7,343 bases of DNA. Source: Pseudomonadota bacterium (GTDB lineage Bacteria; Pseudomonadota; Gammaproteobacteria; Burkholderiales; Sulfuricellaceae). The notes below the pieces were generated by a model. It made no database searches, was not told the origin of the DNA, and worked only from the letters and a program-made list of their open reading frames with translations. The DNA is taken from assembly GCA_021783895.1 (NCBI GenBank), contig JAJXTJ010000051.1, forward strand, positions 1 to 7,343. Direction: 5' to 3'. The position numbers and the translations under genes are program-made. Within the stretch, counting starts at the first letter, position 1. The number at the start of each line of letters is the position of its first letter. Positions 1-7,343 of the stretch are shown here, piece by piece.

Positions 1-1
1 C

Positions 2-1273
<1,272 letters not shown>

Positions 1274-1282
1274 TTTATGGTG

Positions 1283-1311
1283 CTGAACGTTTCGAAGTCA
1301 AAACGTACAAT
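1283..1311 (+). promoter_or_regulatory. Candidate promoter of the antitoxin-toxin pair
   Basis: A TACAAT hexamer at 1306-1311 matches five of six bases of the sigma-70 -10 box. Seventeen bases upstream, CTGAAC at 1283-1288 is a poor -35 (three of six). Transcription would start about seven bases past the -10 box, near 1318, only a few bases before the ATG at 1321. The message would then be leaderless or nearly so, which agrees with the lack of any Shine-Dalgarno sequence. Confidence 0.5.
1287..1306. promoter_or_regulatory. Inverted repeat, possible antitoxin operator
   Basis: ACGTTT (1287-1292) and AAACGT (1301-1306) are perfect 6-bp inverted arms separated by 8 bases. They fill the space between the candidate -35 and -10 boxes. 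Phd/YefM-family antitoxins usually repress their own promoters by binding such palindromes, so this is a reasonable operator. Function is inferred from position only. Confidence 0.35.
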
Positions 1312-1320
1312 GCGGCAGTC

Positions 1321-1557
1321 ATGAAAAAAATGACCGTCACCGCTTTGCGGCAAAACCTGTTCAACGTGATCGACCATGTGCTCGCCACCGGCGAGCCGGT
1401 TGAGATCGAGCGCCACGGCAAGCGCTTGTTGCTGGTGCCGGAGCAGGGTGGCAGCAAGCTGGCGCGCCTGAAGAAGCGCTCTCTCATCACGGGTGACGTC
1501 GCTTCCCTGCCCGACGAAAAGGTCTGGGAAAGGGACGAAAACACCGCCCGCGCCTGA
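1321..1557 (+). CDS. Phd/YefM-family type II antitoxin
   Basis: This gene encodes a 78-residue protein. Its N-terminus, MTVTALRQNLFNVIDHVLATG followed by EPVEIERHGKRLLLV, is the Phd/YefM DNA-binding fold: an amphipathic helix, then a strand carrying the RHGKR turn. Such antitoxins bind DNA as dimers, and their flexible C-terminal tail (here about residues 45-78, rich in charged residues) wraps and inhibits the partner toxin. The start at 1321 is chosen because the candidate -10 box lies just upstream; an in-frame ATG at 1330 is a possible alternative. The stop TGA at 1555-1557 overlaps CTG at 1554-1556, the first plausible codon of the PIN toxin, in the tight arrangement usual for toxin-antitoxin pairs. 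It begins 47 bases after thiC. The frame is intact and no key part appears to be missing. Confidence 0.85.
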   Translation: MKKMTVTALRQNLFNVIDHVLATGEPVEIERHGKRLLLVPEQGGSKLARLKKRSLITGDVASLPDEKVWERDENTARA

Positions 1558-1862
1558 CCTTTCTCGATACCCACATCGTCTGCTGGCTGTTTGAAGCCCG
1601 TCTCGACCTGTTCTCAAAGGAAAGCCTCGCCGCCATCGAAACCGGCATCCTGCGCGTTTCGCCGATGGCCGCGCTGGCCGAGGACATCGACTTGCGCATG
1701 AATGAAACCCCGTTCGCCGATATCGTGGCGCAAGCGCAAAGCCTGGACTGGACCCGCGACCCCTTCGACCGCTTGGTCGTCGCCGAAACGCTGGCGACCG
1801 GCGGGTTGCTGGTGACGCGCGACGAAAAAATCCGTACCCATGCCGCCTGTGCGGTGTGGTGA
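1554..1862 (+). pseudogene. VapC-like PIN-domain toxin, probably decayed
   Basis: VapC-type PIN toxins are metal-dependent endoribonucleases. The frame after the antitoxin begins LTFLDTHIVCWLF, with the first PIN aspartate at 1566-1568, and ends with WTRDPFDRL and LLVTRDEKI, the third and fourth acidic motifs. Two defects are seen. First, there is no ATG, GTG or TTG upstream of this region in frame; where an ATGA overlap with the antitoxin stop is expected, the sequence is CTGA, and the first ATG (1665) would discard the catalytic N-terminus. Second, after VSPMAAL the frame runs straight into AEDIDLRM. Family members normally continue with a glutamate-bearing helix (ALELQYL-like), so roughly 25-30 residues, including the second catalytic acid, appear to be missing. 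The piece is about 102 residues against a usual 125-135. A rare CTG start with a shortened toxin is possible but unlikely to be active. Confidence 0.65.
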
Positions 1863-2002
1863 GTTCAGAGAAAATAGCCTGAAACGCAGCCTTGCGTTGG
1901 TTTTCACAGATTCAGCCCAACCTGCGCGAGCTGCGATTATTTGAGCGATTTGAAGGATCACTATCGACTCGAAGGCGACGGTCAGAGTCTTAAAAACCGG
2001 AC
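1863..2002. other. Gene-free spacer between toxin remnant and attC, with attC-like fragments
   Basis: I see no credible gene here. On the plus strand AGCCTTGCGTTGG (1888-1900) nearly repeats, in inverted orientation, the right end of the attC at 2005-2017 (12 of 13 bases). GCCCAACCTGCGC (1915-1927) repeats the left end of the same attC at 2067-2080, differing by one missing base. These could be debris of a second, oppositely oriented recombination site. The rest shows no recognisable structure. Confidence 0.4.
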
Positions 2003-2080
2003 TTCCAACGCAAAGCTAAGGGGCGCGCCGAAGGCGCGTCCCAGCGACCGGAGGGAGCGAACTTGAGCGCAGGGTTGGGC
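2003..2080 (-). other. attC recombination site closing the gene cassette
   Basis: Read on the minus strand, the site begins with R'' GCCCAAC (2074-2080), a perfect RYYYAAC, and ends with R' GTTGGAA (2003-2009), which fits GTTRRRY except at its last base. Inside, GCTCAAG (L'') pairs with CTTAGC (L') leaving one unpaired C, the extrahelical base typical of attC, and 5-base unpaired spacers separate the R and L boxes on both sides. The centre has a strong hairpin, CGCGCC-TTC-GGCGCG. Total length is 78 bp, within the usual attC range. R'' starts seven bases past the cassette gene's stop codon, the normal position. The divergent last bases of R' lie outside the cassette, since strand exchange occurs after the G at 2009. 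Confidence 0.85.
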
Positions 2081-2087
2081 ATCATCA

Positions 2088-2546
2088 TTACATCCCGCAT
2101 TCCCACCAATCTTTGAGCATCGTCTTTGGGGTTGATGCATTGACGCACCCCTTGACGCACACAAACTTAGATTCATATGAACAATCATTCTTGGGGTTTG
2201 GAATTATTTTATAAGTTGTGCCAGCAAGAGGCGAGCTTCCAGATGACGAACATGAAAATGTGACCCGCACGCCACTTCGTTCCACGAAATCGCACTTTTG
2301 TCTTTCGTACGTTTCAACCTTTTGCCCCAAGCTCACAAAAACATCATAGTACGAGTAGCTTTCTGGTTTAGGTACAAATCCCGGCCCCTTGGGATTCGGT
2401 ACATAATCGTCATCAGTTAACTGTGATGGTCCGACGATTATTTCCGCCCCCTGAGTGTTCTTTCCACTAAGATTAGACCAGCCATCAGCATGCACTACAC
2501 ATGCGTGTAGCAAAATCATGAGGACTGCAACTGTCTTCACTTTCAT
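2088..2546 (-). CDS. Cassette-encoded small exported six-cysteine protein, unknown function
   Basis: I do not recognise a family for this protein of 152 residues. The start at 2546 is chosen because AGGAG lies seven bases upstream and the protein then opens with a good signal peptide: a KVK n-region, a hydrophobic core VAVLMILLHACVV and a VHA-D cleavage site after residue 20. In-frame ATGs at 2564 and 2603 would place charged residues ahead of the signal, and 2603 lies inside attI. The C at residue 16 follows LHA, a poor lipobox, so signal peptidase I export is more likely than lipoprotein processing. The mature part has a proline- and tyrosine-rich stretch (residues 48-67) and six cysteines (85, 99, 122, 130, 134, 150), enough for three disulfides in the periplasm or outside the cell. 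It is the only gene of the integron cassette. With no integrase gene to carry a Pc promoter, its transcription is uncertain. Confidence 0.75.
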   Translation of the reverse strand: MKVKTVAVLMILLHACVVHADGWSNLSGKNTQGAEIIVGPSQLTDDDYVPNPKGPGFVPKPESYSYYDVFVSLGQKVETYERQKCDFVERSGVRVTFSCSSSGSSPLAGTTYKIIPNPKNDCSYESKFVCVKGCVNASTPKTMLKDWWECGM

Positions 2547-2553
2547 TTCGTAA

Positions 2554-2558
2554 CTCCT
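2554..2558 (-). promoter_or_regulatory. Shine-Dalgarno deciding the cassette gene start
   Basis: AGGAG on the minus strand, seven bases before the ATG at 2546, favours the start that gives an immediate signal peptide over the upstream in-frame ATGs. It lies just inside the cassette, after the attI core site. Confidence 0.7.
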
Positions 2559-2567
2559 TTTCATGAC

Positions 2568-2626
2568 GCCCAACTTTGTTATCGGGAGACAGTTTTGCTG
2601 CATAACTCCGGCGCCTGCTCCCTAAC
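2568..2626 (-). other. attI-like integron integration site
   Basis: On the minus strand three elements occur in order: GTTAGGGAGCA (2616-2626), GTTATGCAGCA (2596-2606) and the core site GTTGGGC (2568-2574), a perfect GTTRRRY preceded by AACAAA. As I recall class 1 attI1, it has direct repeats DR1 and DR2 reading GTTATGGAGCA and GTTACGCAGCA, each one base different from those here, and a core GTTAGGC also preceded by AACAAA. The 21-base distance from DR2 to the core is the same, and the DR1-DR2 gap is 9 bases here against 8. In attI1 the repeats and the core are integrase-binding sites. This strongly suggests a true attI related to those of the class 1 and proteobacterial chromosomal integrons. 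The usual adjacent integrase gene is absent. Confidence 0.82.
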
Positions 2627-2991
2627 TCGGCGTCATTCATTGCGTTGAAAGCAGCTTGGAGCATAGCTTTTCGGCAACTATGCTGTATTTTTATCCAGTA
2701 TTAAATTATCGTGAAAAGCAGCACAACTAAATATTGACGGTAGCATACACTTTGAGCGCCTCACTGTCTGCTTTGTAGAAACTTTTTCAATGGCTGGTTG
2801 TGGTACACAAGCGCCGGCCAAGAGAATTCAAAATATTTAAACATCATTGTTCATCCCTCGAAGAAAGGCAACCGCTGTGCCAATAATATCGGGCACTCGA
2901 TGTGCCCCTGCCACTTTGCACCGGGCAACTGGTAAAATCATGGGAATTTCATAGCCCGCCGTTTCCAGGCCGCAAGGACATTCAACCGCCG
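2627..2991. other. Gene-free region where an integrase gene would be expected
   Basis: These 365 bases between attI and the helicase gene are visibly lower in GC than the backbone and contain no ORF resembling a tyrosine recombinase on either strand. They hold the LexA box described separately, a 7-bp inverted repeat (AGCATAG 2660-2666, CTATGCT 2678-2684) overlapping its left edge, and a small perfect hairpin GGGCAC-TCGAT-GTGCCC (2891-2907) without a T-run. A 28-codon minus-strand ORF (2761-2847) has a fair ribosome-binding site but no recognisable content. TAAAAT near 2932 could be a -10 box for the helicase gene, but I see no matching -35. Confidence 0.55.
2683..2698. promoter_or_regulatory. 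LexA (SOS) box beside attI
   Basis: CTGTATTTTTATCCAG fits the proteobacterial LexA operator pattern CTGT-N8-ACAG with one mismatch and keeps the CTG...CAG ends; its right half resembles the E. coli uvrB box as I recall it. It overlaps a weak plus-strand promoter, TTGGAG (2656-2661), 17 bases, TATGCT (2679-2684). On the minus strand it overlaps a weak promoter, TTCACG then TAAAAA, directed at the cassette. Integron integrase promoters are known to be LexA-controlled, and this box sits 57 bases beyond DR1 on the side where intI normally starts. Downstream reading runs into stop codons, not IntI. Confidence 0.6.
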
Positions 2992-5900
2992 ATGAACCCC
3001 GCCCAAAATTACACCCGCGCCGACATTACCCGCTGGCTTGGCCGTGGCGAAGTCCTGAAGGGGCAATATCTGCTGGACGATGTCAGCCGCCTCCAGATTC
3101 AGCCCAACCGTATCACAGCCCTGGTTCAAGGCTCGATGCCGCGGCCCTATTCGGTCTGGGTGCAGTTTTTTGCCCGTGCCGCAGCTAGCACGTATATCCA
3201 GTCCCAATGCTCCTGCCCGGTCGGCCAGAACTGCAAGCACGTCGCCGCGACGCTGCTCGCCGCCCTGGATCATGTCGCCGAATCCAGCCGGGTCAACCCC
3301 GACGTGCTGGACTGGCTGGAAGACTTCCACCAGTCGATGTCGACGGTCAAAAGGAAAAAACCCGCCAAGCCGGCGAAGAAGACCGAATTCCTGTTGTACC
3401 TGCTGGGCAAAAAACCGTATGCCCACGCCTACGGCATCGCCATGCTGAAAGGCCGCGTCGGCATCGATGGCAACCCGGAAGGCGAGGACTGGGGCAATGT
3501 GGAGCGCGCCCTGCTCCAGCCGCCCAAATACGTGGATGACGAAGACCTTGTCATCCTGCGCCTGCTGTGGGCGCAGCGGAGCAGGCACGACTATGACATG
3601 CCCTTTCCGCTGGCCGGCAAGCATGGCGAGGAAATCCTGGTCCGCCTGCTGGCTAGCCAGCGCTTCTTTTTTCACCAGCCGGCGGGCCGGCAATGGCAAT
3701 CCGGCAGGGTGCTGCACCCGCTGCATGGCGGGGAACCCCGTCCGGGGCGGCTGGAGTGGCGCATCGACGAAACCGGTATGCTCGCGCCCCGTATCCTGGC
3801 CACGCCAGCCGCCGCCGTCACGCTGCCGCTGGACAGCCTGTGGTATGTCGATCCCGCCGCCGGCCAGGTGGGCAGGCTGGAAACGGCCTATTCCGGCGCC
3901 GAGGTGGCGCTGCTGTTGACCATGCCGCCCCTGGCTCCGGCGGACATCCCCGTCGTCGCCGGCGCATTGCGCGATCTGGCGCCCGACCTGCCGCCTCCCG
4001 CCACGGACATCGAGCTGCGCACCGTCGATACGCAACCCGTGCCGGTGCTGACTCTGGGCACTTCGCCGACGATCTGGATGAACGATTATCGCCGCTACGG
4101 TCGTGGCAGCCGCCCGCTCGATTATGTCGCGCCCTCTTTCCGCTATGACGAATTCACTGTGGAAATTGACGACCTGGCAGAATTCATCGTTGCGCCGGAT
4201 GGCGAAACGGTGCGGATCAAGCGCCAACCGGAGGCCGAGTCGCTGGCGCTCAAGGCCCTGGAAACGCACGGACTGGCCAAAATACCGATGCACCTTTTTT
4301 CATACGGTCGCGGTATTTCACAACGACTTTACGCCTTGGAAAGCGAGGAAGCCTGGCCGGGATTCATGGCGTCCACGGTTCCCGAATTGCGCGCTGCCGG
4401 CTGGGAGGTGGTCATTCCTACCGGCTTCCGCCATCACCTGCTCGAAATTTCGTCCTGGGAAGCCGACTTCGGCGAGGACGAAAGCGGCTGGTTCAAACTG
4501 GACATGGGCATCGTGGTGGAAGGCCAGCGCGTGCCGCTGGCGCCGCTGCTTTATGAATTGTTTCACCGCGACCCGCGCTGGCTCGACGCCGGCTTGCTGA
4601 AGCAGATGAGCGGCAACGAAAAAGTCGAACTGATATTGCCCAACGGGGCGCGGGTCGGGGTTCCCGCCGAGCGCATCAAGCCCCTGGCGCACATCCTGAT
4701 CGATCTGTTCGACGCCCGGCCCGAAGGCGCGTTGCGCCTGTCCAGGCTGGATGCGCCCCGCTTGGCGGAGCTGTCCGACATGAAACGCTGGCAGTTCAAG
4801 GGCGCCGAGTCGGTACAGCGGCTGGCGGACAAGCTCAGGCACGCCGACGGCATCCAGCCCGCCGCGCCGCCCGCCGGGCTGGGGCTGGAACTGCGCCCGT
4901 ACCAGTTGGAAGGGCTGGCCTGGCTGCAATACCTGCGCGAACAGGAACTGGCCGGCATCCTCGCCGACGACATGGGGCTGGGCAAAACCGCCCAGGCTCT
5001 GGCCCACCTACTGCTGGAAAAAGAAGCGGGACGCCTCGACCGCCCGGCGCTGGTGGTGCTGCCGACCTCGCTGATCTTCAACTGGAAGCGCGAGGCGGAA
5101 CGCTTCGCCCCCGATCTCAGGATACTGTCGCTGCACGGCAAGGATAGAGCCGAGCGTTTTCCCCTCATTCTCGAACACGATGTCGTGCTCACCACCTACC
5201 CCCTGCTGTGGCGCGACGAGGAAGCCATCGCCGCCCACGAATATCACCTGCTGATTCTCGATGAAGCGCAGACCGTCAAGAATGCCGCCAGCCAGGCCGC
5301 CCAGGTGGTGCGCAAGATCAAGGCGCGCCATCGCCTGTGCCTGACCGGCACGCCGCTGGAAAACCATCTGGGCGAACTGTGGGCGCAGTTCGATTTTCTT
5401 CTGCCCGGCTTTCTCGGCGACGCCAGGGGCTTCACCAAAACCTGGCGCACCCCGGTGGAAAAACATGGCGATGCGCTGCGCCGCGACCTGCTGGCCAGAC
5501 GGGTCAAACCCTTCATCCTGCGCCGTCGCAAGCAGGATGTGGCCAAGGAACTGCCGCCCAAAACCATCATCGTGCGCAGCGTGGAGCTGGAAGCCGGCCA
5601 GCGCGACCTTTACGAAACCGTGCGCAGCGCCATGGACCAGCGGGTGCGCGAGGAAATCGCCGCGCGCGGCTTCGCCCGCAGCCAGATCGTCATCCTCGAC
5701 GCCCTGCTCAAGCTGCGCCAGGTGTGCTGCGACCCGCGCCTGCTGAAGAGCGAGGGGGCGAAAAAGGTGAAGGAGCGCGCCAAGCTCGACCTGCTGATGG
5801 GGATGCTGCCGGAACTGGTGGACGAGGGCCGCCGCGTGCTGCTGTTCTCCCAGTTCACCTCGATGCTCGACCTGATTATCCCGGAACTCGCGCGCCACAA

Positions 5901-6306
5901 GCTGGATTACGTCATGCTTACCGGCGATACCCAGGACCGGGAAGGCGTGATCCGCCGCTTTCAGGACGGCGAGGTGCCGATCTTCCTGATCAGCCTCAAG
6001 GCCGGCGGCGTGGGCCTGAACCTCACCGCCGCCGACACCGTGATCCACTACGACCCGTGGTGGAACCCGGCGGTGGAAAACCAGGCCACCGACCGCGCCC
6101 ACCGTATCGGCCAGACCAAGAACGTGTTCGTCTACAAGCTGGTAGTGGCCGGCAGCATCGAGGAAAAAATCCTCGCCCTGCAGGAAAAGAAAGCCGCACT
6201 GGCCGCCGGCATTCTGTCCGAGGACGCCAGCGGGCTGGCCAAGTTCGGCGAAGCCGATCTAGCCGCCCTGTTGGCGCCGCTGCCGACCGAGGTTAAGAAA
6301 GGGTGA
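2992..6306 (+). CDS. SWIM zinc-finger SNF2-family helicase-like ATPase
   Basis: The protein has 1104 residues from the ATG at 2992, chosen because the family-like sequence starts there; the frame is open upstream to an ATG at 2902 that adds unconserved residues. AAGGA lies 12 bases before 2992, a weak spacing. Near the N-terminus is a SWIM zinc-binding motif, CxC-x5-CxH (C73, C75, C81, H83). After a long middle region comes the SNF2 ATPase: [12 protein letters not shown] (from 634), Walker A DDMGLGKT (K665), Walker B DEAQ (757-760), and LTGTPLEN (784-791). The second helicase lobe includes [12 protein letters not shown] (from 950) and motif [10 protein letters not shown] (1034-1041). All key ATPase residues are present. 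Such proteins translocate on double-stranded DNA and remodel protein-DNA complexes rather than unwinding strands; the exact role of the bacterial SWIM group is not settled. It stands 114 bases before uppP on the same strand. Confidence 0.93.
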   Translation: MNPAQNYTRADITRWLGRGEVLKGQYLLDDVSRLQIQPNRITALVQGSMPRPYSVWVQFFARAAASTYIQSQCSCPVGQNCKHVAATLLAALDHVAESSRVNPDVLDWLEDFHQSMSTVKRKKPAKPAKKTEFLLYLLGKKPYAHAYGIAMLKGRVGIDGNPEGEDWGNVERALLQPPKYVDDEDLVILRLLWAQRSRHDYDMPFPLAGKHGEEILVRLLASQRFFFHQPAGRQWQSGRVLHPLHGGEPRPGRLEWRIDETGMLAPRILATPAAAVTLPLDSLWYVDPAAGQVGRLETAYSGAEVALLLTMPPLAPADIPVVAGALRDLAPDLPPPATDIELRTVDTQPVPVLTLGTSPTIWMNDYRRYGRGSRPLDYVAPSFRYDEFTVEIDDLAEFIVAPDGETVRIKRQPEAESLALKALETHGLAKIPMHLFSYGRGISQRLYALESEEAWPGFMASTVPELRAAGWEVVIPTGFRHHLLEISSWEADFGEDESGWFKLDMGIVVEGQRVPLAPLLYELFHRDPRWLDAGLLKQMSGNEKVELILPNGARVGVPAERIKPLAHILIDLFDARPEGALRLSRLDAPRLAELSDMKRWQFKGAESVQRLADKLRHADGIQPAAPPAGLGLELRPYQLEGLAWLQYLREQELAGILADDMGLGKTAQALAHLLLEKEAGRLDRPALVVLPTSLIFNWKREAERFAPDLRILSLHGKDRAERFPLILEHDVVLTTYPLLWRDEEAIAAHEYHLLILDEAQTVKNAASQAAQVVRKIKARHRLCLTGTPLENHLGELWAQFDFLLPGFLGDARGFTKTWRTPVEKHGDALRRDLLARRVKPFILRRRKQDVAKELPPKTIIVRSVELEAGQRDLYETVRSAMDQRVREEIAARGFARSQIVILDALLKLRQVCCDPRLLKSEGAKKVKERAKLDLLMGMLPELVDEGRRVLLFSQFTSMLDLIIPELARHKLDYVMLTGDTQDREGVIRRFQDGEVPIFLISLKAGGVGLNLTAADTVIHYDPWWNPAVENQATDRAHRIGQTKNVFVYKLVVAGSIEEKILALQEKKAALAAGILSEDASGLAKFGEADLAALLAPLPTEVKKG

Positions 6307-6363
6307 GCACGTCCACGGGTGGTGCCCCCCTCTCCTATTTCCATAGATTTCATGCCCCGCGCC

Positions 6364-6392
6364 GGAACAAGGGCGACGGCTTCCGTTATAAT
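6364..6392 (+). promoter_or_regulatory. Candidate sigma-70 promoter of uppP
   Basis: A perfect TATAAT lies at 6387-6392. Seventeen bases upstream, GGAACA (6364-6369) keeps only the ACA half of the -35 box. Transcription would start near 6399, giving a leader of about 20 bases before the ATG at 6420. This suggests uppP has its own promoter and is not only read through from the helicase gene. Confidence 0.6.
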
Positions 6393-6419
6393 GCCGAATC
6401 TCATCGTTCGGAAACCTGC

Positions 6420-7247
6420 ATGGACACCCTGCTACTTCTCAAAGCGCTGACCCTCGGCATCGTCGAGGGCCTCACCGAATTCCTGCCGGTTTCCAGTACC
6501 GGTCACTTGATCCTGGCGGGCGACCTGCTCAATTTCAACGACGACAAGGGCAAGATATTTGAAATTGTCATCCAGTTCGCGGCGATCCTCGCGGTGTGCT
6601 GGGAATTCCGCGCCCGGCTGTTTGACGTTGCCGCTGGCCTGCGGGCGGGCAAGGAAAATGCGCGACGCTTCGTGCTCAACCAGGCTGTCGCCTTCATGCC
6701 CGCAGCCGTGCTCGGCCTGCTGTTCGCCAGCAAGATCAAGCAATACCTGTTCAGGCCGGTGCCGGTAGCGCTGGCCTTCATCATCGGGGGGCTGCTGATT
6801 TTGTGGGCGGAGCGGCGCAAGCATGTCATCCGCGTTGGGCGCGTCGACGACATGGGCTGGCGCGATGCGCTGAAGGTCGGGCTGGCGCAGTCGCTGGCGC
6901 TGATTCCCGGCACTTCGCGTTCCGGTGCAACCATCATTGGGGGATTGTTTTTCGGCCTGTCACGCCAGGCGGCTACCGAATTTTCCTTCTTCCTGGCCAT
7001 TCCCACCCTGTTCGCGGCCACGGCTTACGAGCTGGTCAAATACCGCCACCTGCTGAACGCAGATGACTTGGGGATATTTGCGGTGGGCAGCGCGGCGGCG
7101 TTTGTCAGCGCTTTTTTCGCTGTGAAGGGGTTGCTGCGCTACATCAGCCGCCACGACTTTTCCGCCTTCGCATGGTACCGCATCGGCTTCGGCATCATCG
7201 TGCTGCTGACCGCCTACACAGGCGCGGTCAACTGGTCGGTCAGCTAA
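6420..7247 (+). CDS. uppP: Undecaprenyl-diphosphatase UppP (BacA)
   Basis: UppP is an inner-membrane enzyme that dephosphorylates undecaprenyl diphosphate to recycle the lipid carrier for peptidoglycan and other envelope polymers; overexpression gives bacitracin resistance. The 275-residue length is typical. The first conserved motif, [15 protein letters not shown], spans residues 16-30 with both glutamates (16, 20) and the SSTGH run (25-29). The second, PGTSRSGAT, spans 163-171 with the catalytic arginine at 167. Hydrophobic segments are seen around 46-61, 85-103, 112-130, 186-207, 219-244 and 250-268. The start at 6420 is preferred over the in-frame ATG at 6303: the extra 39 residues look unlike the family, and a TATAAT box lies between them. 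A weak GGAA precedes the start. No terminator hairpin is visible after the stop. Confidence 0.96.
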   Translation: MDTLLLLKALTLGIVEGLTEFLPVSSTGHLILAGDLLNFNDDKGKIFEIVIQFAAILAVCWEFRARLFDVAAGLRAGKENARRFVLNQAVAFMPAAVLGLLFASKIKQYLFRPVPVALAFIIGGLLILWAERRKHVIRVGRVDDMGWRDALKVGLAQSLALIPGTSRSGATIIGGLFFGLSRQAATEFSFFLAIPTLFAATAYELVKYRHLLNADDLGIFAVGSAAAFVSAFFAVKGLLRYISRHDFSAFAWYRIGFGIIVLLTAYTGAVNWSVS

Positions 7248-7343
7248 TTCCAAGTAGAATTCAAACAAATAATCCTGAAAAACTTATTCCAATTACAGAT
7301 AAAAACAGTAATAATATAGCCATGAAATTACTGGAGAATGATC
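7248..7343. other. AT-rich tail with a possible gene start
   Basis: By my count 26 of these 96 bases are G or C (about 27%), in sharp contrast to uppP. No terminator is apparent. An ATG at 7322 opens a frame (MKLLEND) that runs off the window after TAATAT, a possible -10 box, but there is no Shine-Dalgarno and too little sequence to call a gene. Confidence 0.4.

Larger units (their letters stand above)
2009..2573 (-). mobile_element. Integron gene cassette of 565 bp (one gene plus attC)
   Basis: The element runs on the minus strand from the base after the G of the attI core site (2574) to the G of the attC R' box (2009), the two positions where an integron integrase exchanges strands. It contains one gene that starts close to the attI junction and ends just before the attC, as in known cassettes. 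Its base composition is clearly more AT-rich than the thiC, helicase and uppP genes around it, a common sign of cassette acquisition. Only one cassette is evident. Confidence 0.8.

Noticed and set aside
1665..1862. A 65-codon ORF as a complete small gene
   Set aside because: It is only the C-terminal half of a PIN domain; the in-frame sequence upstream encodes the LDTH catalytic motif, so this ATG is not the ancestral start.
1321..1862. The toxin-antitoxin pair as a second integron cassette
   Set aside because: There is no core site upstream of the antitoxin and no complete attC after the toxin, only fragments; a cassette origin cannot be supported.
2761..2847. Minus-strand 28-codon ORF with a GAGGG ribosome-binding site
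   Set aside because: It is too short, with no recognisable domain or supporting context; chance is a sufficient explanation.
2891..2907. Hairpin GGGCAC-TCGAT-GTGCCC as an intrinsic terminator
   Set aside because: There is no T-run on either strand and the stem is only 6 bp.
2938..4293. Long minus-strand open frame of 451 codons under the helicase gene
   Set aside because: It is an antisense shadow of a GC-rich gene; its residues are arginine, glutamine and glycine repeats with no motif, while the plus strand has full SNF2 motifs.
5008..6102. Minus-strand open frame of 364 codons under the ATPase region
   Set aside because: It is antisense to the conserved SNF2 motifs and its protein sequence shows no family features.

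Overview
The GC-rich backbone, its GC-rich codon use and the housekeeping genes thiC, an SNF2 helicase and uppP suggest a proteobacterial chromosome, most likely betaproteobacterial. That assignment is an inference from gene style; no rRNA or other taxonomic marker is present.

Layout. 1-1273 is the 3' two thirds of thiC (thiamine pyrimidine synthesis). 1283-1862 is a Phd/YefM-type antitoxin followed by a VapC-like PIN toxin that looks decayed: it has no normal start codon and appears to have lost an internal helix. 1863-2002 holds no gene, but contains two short inverted copies of the ends of the neighbouring attC site. 2003-2626, read on the minus strand, is a compact integron: an attI-like site (2568-2626) with two direct repeats and a core site, then one 565-bp gene cassette (2009-2573) encoding a small exported six-cysteine protein of unknown function, closed by a well-formed 78-bp attC (2003-2080). 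2627-2991 is gene-free and lower in GC; next to attI it carries a good LexA box (2683-2698), where an SOS-regulated integrase promoter would lie, but no integrase gene follows. 2992-6306 is a long SWIM-zinc-finger/SNF2 helicase-like ATPase. 6420-7247 is uppP. The last 96 bases are strongly AT-rich and hold no supported gene.

How it fits together. The most interesting feature is an integrase-less integron remnant between thiC and the helicase gene: attI, one cassette and one attC remain, with an orphan LexA-box promoter region pointing toward the helicase. The toxin-antitoxin remnant lies just beyond the far end of the cassette. The housekeeping genes show no functional link to the inserted material.
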